A DNA stretch of 9,957 nucleotides from Deltaproteobacteria bacterium (GCA_026388445.1 JAPLJU010000023.1:1-9957), one strand, 5' to 3'; positions 1 to 7,041 are shown, counted from the stretch's first letter. Notes: generated from the letters alone by a model not told the origin. Program-made: numbers and translations.

Positions 1-941
1 TAGATCGCGTATGTCCTCGATACGACGGCCTGGGCTTTCAGGGCCTCCAGCGACCAGTTCGATGGCATTTCCCGTGGCACGACCCCGTAGAGATAGTCTT
101 CGAGCTTGAGGATATTGATGGCATGCATCGTTCCGGCAGGATTTTTTTTAATTCGGAGCCGGCCCCGGTACGCCCGGTTGCCGAGTTTGAAGGTACCCTT
201 ACCTTCGGGAACGATGATCAGCTCATCCACTGAAAGGAGTGTTTCGTTGATGATGAACCGCCTGTCGCTGATCCTGATCACGGCGGGATGGCCAGAAGGA
301 ATCCTCATGAGGCTTCGGCCCCCGGGGGTTGTGACGTCTAAACCGGAGGCGGGGCCGAGGTTCACCGCCGGTCGATTTTCCTCCAGAAGAACACGAATCT
401 CCAAGACCGGCGATGTAAAAGCGGGGGATTTCACGGTCTGCCGATCTTTACGGGACGGCGGATTCAGGCAGGCATCCGCCATGAATTCGGCCAATGCACT
501 TTTTTCACCTTTCGGAAATTTTTCGAGATAGGCCGAAAACTCCCGATGTGCCTGCCGGTAATCATCCTTTTCGTAAAGCTGCATACCGGAATAGAAGTAG
601 GCGTCGGCCAGTGCGGGGCTTTGGGCGTATTTCTCTTTGACCAGGATGAACATCTTGGTCGCCGACTCGGGATCGCTCAGATACTGACCGTAAATTTCCC
701 CCATCCGGATGAGAGCCCTGGCCTGGAGATCCCGAGAAGGGGCGTGGTAGGCCACCTCCCGGTAGGCACCGACGGCCTCCAGATAGAGACCCCTCTTGAA
801 ATAACCGTCGGCGTCGTTCAGGGTCCGGTCCCCGTCATAGGCGAAACCCGGCAGAGGGCTCCACGGGGAGCCGAGACCCAGGGTCATATAGGCGATCATC
901 AGGGGAAGAACGAGAAGGCGTTTGAGATATCGTGCTTTCAT
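1..941 (-). CDS. Exported TPR-like and SpoIID/LytB-domain protein (3' end outside window)
   Basis: I translated this frame by hand: 313 codons are open from ATG at 941 to the window edge, with no stop. The N-terminus (residues 1-34) is a signal peptide: basic MKARYLKR, a hydrophobic stretch, then a small-residue site near GFA. Residues about 40-160 form amphipathic TPR/Sel1-like helices (YFKRGLYLEAVGAYREV, YEKDDYRQAHREFSAYLEKF). From about residue 275 the sequence YLYGVVPREMP, followed by WSLEALKAQAVVSRTYA, is the signature of the SpoIID/LytB family, which in spore formers is a lytic transglycosylase acting on peptidoglycan denuded of stem peptides; in Gram-negatives the role is presumably cell-wall remodelling in the periplasm (inference). 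The catalytic part and the C-terminus lie outside the window. The start has only a weak Shine-Dalgarno sequence, and a stable hairpin (962-982) lies 20 bases upstream. The family call is firm; the precise function is not. Confidence 0.88.
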   Translation of the reverse strand, partial: MKARYLKRLLVLPLMIAYMTLGLGSPWSPLPGFAYDGDRTLNDADGYFKRGLYLEAVGAYREVAYHAPSRDLQARALIRMGEIYGQYLSDPESATKMFILVKEKYAQSPALADAYFYSGMQLYEKDDYRQAHREFSAYLEKFPKGEKSALAEFMADACLNPPSRKDRQTVKSPAFTSPVLEIRVLLEENRPAVNLGPASGLDVTTPGGRSLMRIPSGHPAVIRISDRRFIINETLLSVDELIIVPEGKGTFKLGNRAYRGRLRIKKNPAGTMHAINILKLEDYLYGVVPREMPSNWSLEALKAQAVVSRTYAI

Positions 942-960
942 ATTGCTTATTAAACAATTG

Positions 961-984
961 AGGGGCGTGACCATCACGCCCCCC
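961..984 (-). terminator. Hairpin after rnpB, possible terminator
   Basis: A perfect nine-base-pair stem, GGGGCGTGA paired with TCACGCCCC around a three-base loop, occupies 962-982. On the minus strand it follows the 3' end of rnpB by about 30 bases. The following tract (TCAATTGTTT) is only moderately T-rich, so it is a weaker intrinsic terminator than the others in this window, or a stabilising 3' hairpin for the RNA. Confidence 0.6.
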
Positions 985-1010
985 CTGTGGTCCATGATTT
1001 TTGAAAGTGT

Positions 1011-1390
1011 CAGAGTAGATCGTAAGCCGAGTTCTGTCTCTCCCTCCGGTCACCCGTCGGAAGATGGTGATCATTAATCTGGGACAACAGTTGCCTGTTG
1101 CCTCAAGCGACCTTACCCGAGAACCTCGAGCGGGCCACTCTTCGCGTTCTCCTATTTGGTCTTGCTCCGGATGGGGTTTGCCGTGCCTCCCCGGTCGCCC
1201 GGAGAGCGGTGAGCTCTTACCTCGCCTTTTCACCCTTACCCCTTGAAAAGCTCGGGGCGGTATGTTTTCTGTGGCACTTTCCTTAGGGTCACCCCCAGTC
1301 GCCGTTAGCGACCATCCTGCCCTGCGGAGCTCGGACTTTCCTCCGGCACCCTTAAGCCGGGGCCAGCGATCACCTGATCTACTCCGGCAC
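1011..1390 (-). ncRNA. rnpB: RNase P RNA, bacterial A type
   Basis: This is the catalytic RNA of ribonuclease P, which removes 5' leaders from pre-tRNAs. On the minus strand the conserved block GAGGAAAGTCCGAGCTCC (1343-1326) near the 5' end and ACAGAACTCGGCTTA (1037-1023) near the 3' end are the two universal core motifs, and GGAGCAAGACCAAATAGG matches the P15/L15 region that binds the tRNA CCA end. The ends are set by a nine-base-pair P1 helix: GAGTAGATC at 1384-1376 pairs perfectly with GATCTACTC at 1021-1013. The length of about 380 nt fits A-type RNAs. All protein ORFs that can be drawn across this stretch on either strand are spurious. It sits about 40 bases downstream of an RNase HI gene. 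Ends are accurate to a few bases. Confidence 0.97.
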
Positions 1391-1418
1391 TTTTTAAAAT
1401 GCGGAAAAGCTGTCAAAG
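1391..1418 (-). promoter_or_regulatory. Possible rnpB promoter
   Basis: A TTGACA hexamer (1416-1411) and an AT-rich ATTTTAAAAA stretch (1400-1391) precede the P1 helix of rnpB on the minus strand. The position is right for a dedicated promoter, but the best -10 candidates give a 12-14 base spacer from TTGACA; a 16-base spacer is obtained only with the weaker CTTTGA as -35 and TAAAAA as -10. Tentative. Confidence 0.35.
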
Positions 1419-1428
1419 ATCCGAGGAC

Positions 1429-1854
1429 TCATCGCCCCTCTGATTCAAAGGCCTCGTCAATGGCTTCGTTGGCCAGTTCATCGGCCTTTTTGTTTTTGGA
1501 GCGATCGATATGTTGAATTGTATAGAACTCCAGGGACGAAAGCAAGCCCCTCACCTTTCCCATGAGGGGCTTGAGATTTTCGTGCTTCACCCGATAGCTG
1601 CCGTCGACCTGCTTGACGAGAAGTTCCGAGTCGAGGAAGATGTGCAGTTTCTTCGGTCTTCTCTCAACAGCCGCCTCGAGGCCCAGAATGAGCGCCTTGT
1701 ATTCGGCGATGTTGTTCGTGCAGAGGCCGAGAAATTTCTTCAGGGAACAGACGACGTGTCCTTTCTGGTCGACGAGGATGGCTCCTGCACCCCCCACACC
1801 GGGATTCCCACGGCAGGCGCCATCGGTGTAAAGCAAAAGAGCTCTATGCGCCAT
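1429..1854 (-). CDS. Ribonuclease HI family protein (RVT_3-type)
   Basis: This is a 141-residue RNase H fold enzyme that should cleave the RNA strand of RNA-DNA hybrids in a metal-dependent reaction in the cytoplasm. The four acidic active-site positions are all visible: D11 in LYTDGACRGNPG, E51 in NNIAEYKALILGL, D75 in IFLDSELLVKQV and D125 in NKKADELAN. The length and the short connection without the basic handle of E. coli RNase HI fit the compact RnhA-like/RVT_3 family. The ATG at 1854 overlaps the 3' end of the zinc-ribbon gene by 11 bases, so translation is probably coupled. The gene is followed by rnpB after about 40 bases. Because genomes often carry a second RNase H (RnhB), which one is the main housekeeping enzyme cannot be told from here. 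Confidence 0.93.
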   Translation of the reverse strand: MAHRALLLYTDGACRGNPGVGGAGAILVDQKGHVVCSLKKFLGLCTNNIAEYKALILGLEAAVERRPKKLHIFLDSELLVKQVDGSYRVKHENLKPLMGKVRGLLSSLEFYTIQHIDRSKNKKADELANEAIDEAFESEGR

Positions 1855-2566
1855 TGGAATTCTTCTCGTCCCAGTAAATGATCCGATTGCAGTACGGACA
1901 GGATAAGACTTGATCCGATTTCAGAAGCTCATTATAGAGCTGGGGCGGGATGTTCAGGTGGCACCCGGTACAGACCCCTTTGACGATCGGCACCACGGCC
2001 AGCCCGTTTTTCCTCTTCTTGATCATCGCGTATTTCTTTGCCAGATCGCGCTCGATCTCGCTACTCAGACCCTGCAGGTCTTTCTGGCAGGTGAGGATCT
2101 CCCTGTCAAGGGAGCTGAGTTCTTCCTCCGTTTTCTTTTTTTCATCCTCGTAGTGCTTTCGATATTCATCCAGATTTTTCTCGCGATCCCTGAGCTCCTT
2201 TTTGAAGGTGTCCATTTTTTCGAGCAGAGTGAGGATCTCGTCTTCGAACGCGCTGTTTTTCTGTTCGACCGTTTCGATTTCCTTGAGCATGGCCTGGTAT
2301 TCTTTGTTTGTCTTGACTTCCAGGAGTCGATCCTTGGTTTTTCGGAGCCGATCGAGGCCGTCTTTGAGTTCGCTTTCCTTGTCCCGGTGGGCTTTGACAG
2401 AGACATCAAAGGCCTTACTGACCTCGTCCACGCCCTGACTGACCGTCTGAAATTCTTCGTCCTGTCTCGAGATCTGATCCGGCAGCTCTTTTTTCTTGAA
2501 ACTGAGTCTGCGGATTTCAGAGTCGAGTCTCTGGCGTTCCACAAGCAGTGAAATCTGTCTTTTCAA
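1844..2566 (-). CDS. Coiled-coil and C4 zinc-ribbon protein, HP0958/CdsZ type
   Basis: The 240-residue product has a long, highly charged antiparallel coiled coil (about residues 5-180, rich in K, E, D and L) and a C-terminal four-cysteine zinc ribbon: C199-x2-C202, then C223-x2-C226 in SCPYCNRIIYW. This architecture matches the family that includes Helicobacter HP0958 (FlgZ, which binds RpoN and flaA mRNA) and the myxobacterial regulator named CdsZ; the molecular role in other phyla is poorly defined, and I infer an RNA- or protein-binding regulatory function only. The start is TTG at 2566, chosen because AGGAGG lies five bases upstream and no other methionine occurs before residue 93. It overlaps the RNase HI gene and so heads a CdsZ-RNase H unit leading into rnpB. 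An intrinsic terminator hairpin lies only about 30 bases upstream of the start, with no convincing promoter in between. Confidence 0.9.
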   Translation of the reverse strand: MKRQISLLVERQRLDSEIRRLSFKKKELPDQISRQDEEFQTVSQGVDEVSKAFDVSVKAHRDKESELKDGLDRLRKTKDRLLEVKTNKEYQAMLKEIETVEQKNSAFEDEILTLLEKMDTFKKELRDREKNLDEYRKHYEDEKKKTEEELSSLDREILTCQKDLQGLSSEIERDLAKKYAMIKKRKNGLAVVPIVKGVCTGCHLNIPPQLYNELLKSDQVLSCPYCNRIIYWDEKNSNGA

Positions 2567-2596
2567 AGCAACCTCCTATATATCCGATTGAGGCAT

Positions 2597-2628
2597 AAAA
2601 AAAATGCACCGGGTGGGTGCATTTTTTT
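2597..2628 (-). terminator. Intrinsic terminator after the tRNA, near-symmetric
   Basis: TGCACC (2605-2610) pairs with GGTGCA (2616-2621) around a five-base loop, flanked by eight A on one side and seven T on the other, so it reads as a terminator on either strand. On the minus strand it closes the tRNA unit (and any read-through from rpoD). It ends about 30 bases before the start codon of the zinc-ribbon gene. Confidence 0.88.
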
Positions 2629-2709
2629 AAGAGAGAGACGTTTCCCTCGAATATCCCATTGCTGCAGATGTTATTTTGAGACTCATGATGACGGACCGGT
2701 TTAAAAAAT

Positions 2710-2785
2710 TGGTGGGCCCACCTGGGTTCGAACCAGGGACCTACCGGTTATGAGCCGGTGGCTCTTCCAATTGAGCTATGGGCCC
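2710..2785 (-). tRNA. tRNA with CAU anticodon, probably tRNA-Ile2 (alternatively tRNA-Met)
   Basis: A complete 76-nt cloverleaf can be folded on the minus strand: acceptor GGGCCCA/TGGGCCC, D stem GCTC/GAGC with loop AATTGGAA, anticodon stem ACCGG/CCGGT with loop CTCATAA (anticodon CAT), variable loop AGGTC, T stem CCTGG/CCAGG with loop TTCGAAC, discriminator A and an encoded CCA. It is not initiator tRNA, since the acceptor starts with a G1-C72 pair and the anticodon stem lacks three G-C pairs. The C4-G69 and C5-G68 acceptor pairs are those known to favour lysidine modification by TilS in E. coli tRNA-Ile2, so I prefer the minor isoleucine tRNA that reads AUA; elongator tRNA-Met remains possible. 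It has its own promoter immediately after the rpoD stop codon. Confidence 0.95.
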
Positions 2786-2832
2786 TGTAAAAAAAGCTCA
2801 AAGTCTTTAAATATCAATGCTTTAAACAAGTT

Positions 2833-2861
2833 ATTATATATAGATTGATCTTTTTTGTCAA
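2833..2861 (-). promoter_or_regulatory. Perfect sigma70 consensus promoter of the tRNA
   Basis: TTGACA (2861-2856) and TATAAT (2838-2833) are separated by exactly 17 bases, a full match to the consensus. The expected start point is near 2826, giving a leader of about 40 nt before the mature tRNA 5' end. The -35 box begins six bases after the rpoD stop codon, so the tRNA is transcribed independently of the operon. Confidence 0.92.
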
Positions 2862-2866
2862 GTTTT

Positions 2867-4678
2867 TTATTTAGCAACACTTTTGAGTTCCCGGCGCCGG
2901 GCGGGGCTTCGCAGTTTCTTCAGGACGTTTTCCTCAATCTGTCGGGCCCGTTCCATCGTCATATCGAGCTCGAACAAGGATTCCTCGATAAAGAAATCCA
3001 CGCGCTCACCAATTCCGAAACGCATCCGGAGAACCTTCTCCTCCCTGGGCGTCAGCGTGGAGAGGATCTTTCTCGTCTGTTCTGCCAGGTCCATGCTGAT
3101 GGCCGCCTCGGAGGGGGAAATGATCTTCTTGTCCTCGATGAAATCCCCCAGGTGACTGTCTTCTTCCTCACCGATCGGTGTTTCAAGCGAGATGGGTTCC
3201 TTGGCGATCTTGAGGACTTTTCGGACTTTCTCCAGCGGGAATTCCATCTTGGTGGCAATTTCCTCCGGTGAGGGTTCCCGCCCGAGTTCCTGCACGAGGT
3301 AACGGGAAGTCCGGATCAGCTTGTTGATGGTTTCGATCATGTGGACGGGGATTCGGATCGTCCGGGCCTGATCGGCAATGGCCCTGGTGATGGCCTGCCG
3401 GATCCACCAGGTGGCGTACGTGGAGAATTTATAGCCCCGCTGGTATTCGAACTTGTCCACCGCTTTCATGAGGCCGATGTTTCCTTCCTGGATCAGGTCC
3501 AGGAACTGCAGACCCCGGTTGGTGTATTTCTTGGCGATGCTCACCACAAGACGAAGATTGGCCTCCACCAGCTTGCGCTTCGCCTGGTTTGCCTTCCTTT
3601 CACCCTCCTCGATGATGGCGACAATCCTCCGGAGGTTCCGAACGGGCAATCCTGTTTCGTCCTGTGCTCGCCTGAGGATCTTTCTGGCCTCCTTCAGACG
3701 CTCCTCGTAATTCTTCAGCCTGTTGATCGAGATGCCCGTTTTCCGGACGACAATCCTTTCATCGGACTTGCCCTTTCTGGCCTGGGCGAAATATTTCTCC
3801 AGGTCTTTGATCGGGATACCTCCGGTGCGCCTCCGAACCATGTGGATCGATGTCTCGGCCCTTTCGGCCTCCGTCAGGAGATCCTTGAGTTTCTGGACCA
3901 TCCGGTTGGAGCGCTTCTTGCTGAGGTTGATCTCTTTGCAGAGGCCGATGATCGTCTCGGTGTTTTTTGCGATCTTGGCGGTTATCTCTTTTTTCCGCTT
4001 CTCGCTCAGTTTTTTGTCCTTCAGGCTGTTGCGGCCGCGTTCGTTTTGCCTGTCCAGCTGAGTAATCCTGTCGATGATCTTCGACACCCGTTCGCTGTGG
4101 ATATCTTCCTCCACAAAACCGTCCTCGTCTTCCAGGTTGTCCACGATCGTCTTGATCCGCAGGTCCCCGCTCCTGAGCTCCTGCCCCATCCTGACAATAT
4201 CCTTCGTCGTGCACAGAATGCTGAAAATGGCATCCTGTATTTCTTTTTCACCTTCCTCTATCCGCTTGGCGATTTCGACTTCCTCTTCACGATTCAGAAG
4301 AGAGACCAGACCCATTTCCCGGAGGTACATTTTCACCGGGTCGCCGGTCTTGCTGACGATCGGAAGCAGGGCGAGCAGTTCCTCCTCTTCTGCCTCTTTC
4401 GTTTCGGTCACCTCGTCCACGGTTTTCTTGAGAACGATCTTGTCGCCCTTATCGGTGTCTATGATGTCGATATTCTTCTCGCCGAAGAGCATGAAAATCT
4501 CTTCGATCTGGTCCGAAGAGACGATCTCGGACGGGAGCATTTCGTTCACATCGTCATAGGTTAAAAAGCCCTTTTCTTCGCCGAGGGAAATGAGCTTCTT
4601 GACCTCCTCGGACTGGATTTCCTTGGTTATTTTCCTCTCGCTGTGGTGCGTTGCTTCTTTATAACGCCTTTTGCTCAT
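2867..4678 (-). CDS. rpoD: RNA polymerase primary sigma factor RpoD, divergent region 4.2
   Basis: The 603-residue protein has the full group 1 layout: region 1.1 (about 20-75), region 1.2 (about 112-145, DPVKMYLREMG), a long non-conserved region (about 145-360), region 2 (about 370-440, NLRLVVSIAKKY and YATWWIRQAITRAI), region 3 with the sigma finger (about 497-517, SLETPIGEEEDSHLGDFIED) and region 4 (about 530-600). It directs core RNA polymerase to housekeeping promoters. Region 4.1 is canonical (LTPREEKVLRMRFGIGE), but the helix-turn-helix is not: residues 561-582 lack the usual DxTLEEVG and TRERIRQIE motifs; only ERxRQIE is kept, with M575 in place of E. coli R584. Reading frame is intact, so this is substitution and not a frameshift. 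The ATG overlaps the end of dnaG by 20 bases; AGAGAGG lies seven bases upstream. There is no terminator between its stop and the tRNA promoter. Confidence 0.97.
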   Translation of the reverse strand: MSKRRYKEATHHSERKITKEIQSEEVKKLISLGEEKGFLTYDDVNEMLPSEIVSSDQIEEIFMLFGEKNIDIIDTDKGDKIVLKKTVDEVTETKEAEEEELLALLPIVSKTGDPVKMYLREMGLVSLLNREEEVEIAKRIEEGEKEIQDAIFSILCTTKDIVRMGQELRSGDLRIKTIVDNLEDEDGFVEEDIHSERVSKIIDRITQLDRQNERGRNSLKDKKLSEKRKKEITAKIAKNTETIIGLCKEINLSKKRSNRMVQKLKDLLTEAERAETSIHMVRRRTGGIPIKDLEKYFAQARKGKSDERIVVRKTGISINRLKNYEERLKEARKILRRAQDETGLPVRNLRRIVAIIEEGERKANQAKRKLVEANLRLVVSIAKKYTNRGLQFLDLIQEGNIGLMKAVDKFEYQRGYKFSTYATWWIRQAITRAIADQARTIRIPVHMIETINKLIRTSRYLVQELGREPSPEEIATKMEFPLEKVRKVLKIAKEPISLETPIGEEEDSHLGDFIEDKKIISPSEAAISMDLAEQTRKILSTLTPREEKVLRMRFGIGERVDFFIEESLFELDMTMERARQIEENVLKKLRSPARRRELKSVAK

Positions 4679-6428
4679 TGAAAAGCCTCTCTTTCTCTTT
4701 CAGGAGTTGATTGCACAACTCTGCATCACCCCGCTCCTGGGCCCGGATGAGTTTCGTCTTCAATTCCTTATGTTTTTCTCTGTACCATCGTGCTTTCACC
4801 TTCATGACGGTATCAACGAAAACCCGCTCTGAGATTTTTTCGTCGGTGTACTTGTCTGCGAAGGCATATTCCAAAAGCTTTCTCTTGGTGGCGCCGTTAT
4901 CGAGGCCTTCTATAAAGTCGGCCACGCTGACCTTTTTATGCGCCTGCCGGAGCGCTTCCAGTGACTGACCGAGTCCCCTCAGTTCCCTGCTCGCGAAAAA
5001 ATCCAGAATTCGGTGCTCTCGGGCCTGGTCGATCCTGGTGGGTTTCTCCACCATCATGTAGATGAGGCTGAGCTCCACAAGATCCACCGCCGCTCGCTCC
5101 TGCCGGGGAGCACCGCTTGCGGCCGGTTCCTCGTCCGCGCTCAGGGCTTTGCCGACCTCCTTTTTTAAGAGCGCCTGGTCGATTTGAAGCCTCTCCGAGA
5201 CCCGCTTGATAAACAGGTTTCTCTCAACGGGGTCATCGATCTGTGCCATGAAGGGGATAGCCTCCCGCAGGGATTCAAGGTTCTCCTCCAGGGTCGTCTT
5301 GATGCCGATCATTTCGTCGATGTAATAATCGACGGCCGATTGGGCGGCGGACAATACATCCTCCAGGGCCTTCCGGCCCGAGGATCTGACAAAGGCGTCC
5401 GGATCCCGGCCTTCGGGCAGAACGACAACCCTGGCGTGCATGTTTCTGCCGAGAAAGAGGCTGATGCTTCGCTCCAGGGCTTTTTTCCCCCCCTGATCGG
5501 GATCGAAAAGCGTGAAGACGTTTTTCGTGTACCGCTTGATCAGATCGGCGTGATGGGTCGTCAGTGACGTTCCCAGCGTCGCAACGACATTTCGGATTCC
5601 TGCATTCCAGAGGGAGAGAAAATCAAAGTAACCTTCCACGACAATGACGCCGTCGGCCTTTCGGATATCATCGCGGCTTCGACTCAGGCCATAGAGGTTG
5701 TTCCCCTTGATGTAAACGGGTGATTCGGGTGAATTGAGGTATTTCGGTTCCCCCTCGCCGATGATCCTCCCGCCAAAGGCAACCACGTTTCCCTGTATAT
5801 CCTCGATAGGGAAGATCAGCCGCCCCCTGAACCGGTCATAATAGTCGCCCTTCTCCTTGGAAATGATGAGGCCCGATTTCTCGACAAGCGAAAGAGCCGT
5901 ACCCTGCCTCTGGAAAAAGTCACGGAGATACCGCCAGGCCGGTGGGGCATAACCGAGCTTGAACTCCCGGACCACCTCCTCCCGGATCTCTCTCTTCCGG
6001 AGGTATTCCCGGCCGTTTTTCCCTCCGTCGGAAAAGAGCTGACGGGCGAAATAGTCTCTCGCCACAGTGTTGACCCGGTATAGTTCCTGTTTCAGGCCGG
6101 ACCGACGTTTTTCCTCTTCGTCGGAAAAGGTTCTGGGAAGCGTGATGCCCAGCTTGACCGCCAGGTGCCTTACAGCCTCGGGGAAGCTCATGTTATTGAT
6201 CTTCATCAGGAAGGCGTATACATTGCCTCCCTGACCGCATCCGAAACAGTAAAAAATTTGTTTCTCGGAATTGACAGTAAAAGAAGGGGTCTTTTCCTTG
6301 TGAAAGGGGCAGGAGCCAACATGATTCCTGCCTGCCTTCTTCAGGGCCACATATTCCGATATCAGTCCGACAATATCCGCTCTTTGTCTTATTTCTTCAA
6401 TTTTGCTTTCGGGGATAGAACCCTTCAA
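4659..6428 (-). CDS. dnaG: DNA primase DnaG
   Basis: This 589-residue primase makes RNA primers at the replication fork and docks on the replicative helicase. The N-terminal CHC2 zinc finger is intact (C40, H43, C61, C64 in CPFHKEKTPSF and FYCFGCGQGGN). The catalytic core has KEKGDYYDRFRGRLIFPI and a TOPRIM domain with E265 in VVEGYFDFL and the D309-x-D311 pair in LFDPDQGGKKA. Residues about 446-589 correspond to the helicase-binding domain, which is weakly conserved. The start is TTG at 6428: AGGAAAAGG lies just upstream, and MKGSIPESKIEEIRQR begins where DnaG proteins normally begin. It is separated from yqeY by 166 bases and overlaps rpoD by 20 bases, the classical macromolecular-synthesis arrangement that couples replication and transcription. 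Confidence 0.97.
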   Translation of the reverse strand: MKGSIPESKIEEIRQRADIVGLISEYVALKKAGRNHVGSCPFHKEKTPSFTVNSEKQIFYCFGCGQGGNVYAFLMKINNMSFPEAVRHLAVKLGITLPRTFSDEEEKRRSGLKQELYRVNTVARDYFARQLFSDGGKNGREYLRKREIREEVVREFKLGYAPPAWRYLRDFFQRQGTALSLVEKSGLIISKEKGDYYDRFRGRLIFPIEDIQGNVVAFGGRIIGEGEPKYLNSPESPVYIKGNNLYGLSRSRDDIRKADGVIVVEGYFDFLSLWNAGIRNVVATLGTSLTTHHADLIKRYTKNVFTLFDPDQGGKKALERSISLFLGRNMHARVVVLPEGRDPDAFVRSSGRKALEDVLSAAQSAVDYYIDEMIGIKTTLEENLESLREAIPFMAQIDDPVERNLFIKRVSERLQIDQALLKKEVGKALSADEEPAASGAPRQERAAVDLVELSLIYMMVEKPTRIDQAREHRILDFFASRELRGLGQSLEALRQAHKKVSVADFIEGLDNGATKRKLLEYAFADKYTDEKISERVFVDTVMKVKARWYREKHKELKTKLIRAQERGDAELCNQLLKEKERLFNEQKAL

Positions 6429-6594
6429 GACCTTTTCCTTTTAAGGATAGAAATGAACCCTTGTCGATGAGGAATCGGATGCGCAAGTCCAGGAACCGCG
6501 GAAGTGCTCAAGGGGTTATGGGATACAGCAGAGGTTCTTGATCAAGGAGACGGGCATATCTTTTCGGATTTTGCAATCATCGCGGCGTAATGGT
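6429..6594. other. Spacer between yqeY and dnaG
   Basis: This 166-base spacer contains no gene, strong terminator or convincing promoter that I can see. The only clear element is the dnaG ribosome-binding site at its dnaG-proximal end. In E. coli the corresponding position holds a terminator and an RNA processing site between rpsU and dnaG; neither is evident here. Confidence 0.5.
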
Positions 6595-7041
6595 TCAGGA
6601 TGACAACTTGGCCTTGACCATGTCGCTCACCATCTTCCCGTCAGTCTTTCCCGTAATCCGGGGCATCAGGACCTTCATGACCTTCCCCATGTCTTTCACG
6701 CTGGTGGCGCCTGCCTCGCCGATGGCCTTGGCAACCTCCGCCTCGATTTCTGCAGCGGACATCTGCTGGGGCATGAAGGACTGGACGGTTCTGAGCTCCG
6801 CCTCCTCGTTCTCCACCAGGTCCAACCGGCCACCCAACCTGAATTGCTCAATGGACTCCTTGCGCTGCTTGGCGACGGAGGACAAAACCTGAATAATCTC
6901 CGCTTCATTCAGTTCTCTCTTCGCGTCGATTTCCTTGTTGTGCAACGCCGTTTTGATCATCCGGATCGCAGATAGTTTGATCTTGTCCTTCGCCTTCGCT
7001 GCCGCAACCATTTCCGCGTCTATTTTCTGTTTCAGAGTCAT
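6595..7041 (-). CDS. yqeY: GatB/YqeY domain protein
   Basis: The protein (148 residues from the chosen start) is a small all-helical protein related to the C-terminal tail domain of the GatB subunit of Glu/Asp-tRNA amidotransferase. Typical features are the N-terminal KAKDKIKLSAIRMIKTAL segment, KQRKESIEQF, LRTVQSFMPQQMS and DMGKVMKVLMPRITGKTDGK. Its exact function is unknown; interaction with tRNA is presumed. I chose the ATG at 7041 because family members begin with the equivalent of MTLKQKID and GGATGG lies upstream, although an in-frame ATG at 7053 would add four residues (MDGA). It is the first gene of the unit that continues into dnaG and rpoD, a common position for yqeY, and it lies behind two tandem promoters. 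Confidence 0.94.
   Translation of the reverse strand: MTLKQKIDAEMVAAAKAKDKIKLSAIRMIKTALHNKEIDAKRELNEAEIIQVLSSVAKQRKESIEQFRLGGRLDLVENEEAELRTVQSFMPQQMSAAEIEAEVAKAIGEAGATSVKDMGKVMKVLMPRITGKTDGKMVSDMVKAKLSS

Noticed and set aside
106..953. Two plus-strand frames (106-531 and 546-953)
   Set aside because: They are opposite the TPR-SpoIID gene, which has a signal peptide and family motifs on the minus strand.
835..1416. A 193-codon minus-strand frame, and short plus-strand frames, across 1011-1390
   Set aside because: The stretch is rnpB, with conserved core motifs and P1 pairing; the predicted peptides are low-complexity and unrelated to any family.
1910..2551. A 213-codon plus-strand frame rich in F and L
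   Set aside because: It is the complement of the coiled-coil gene; the F/L richness simply reflects K/E codons on the other strand.
2867..3000. Frameshift as the explanation of the odd RpoD C-terminus
   Set aside because: Canonical and divergent residues alternate in register (EE, ERxRQIE, KKLR, P), so the frame is unbroken and the change is by substitution.
3341..4564. A 407-codon plus-strand frame antisense to rpoD
   Set aside because: It lies wholly opposite a certain gene, has no recognisable domain and mirrors the codon pattern of rpoD; long antisense frames are common in GC-rich genes.
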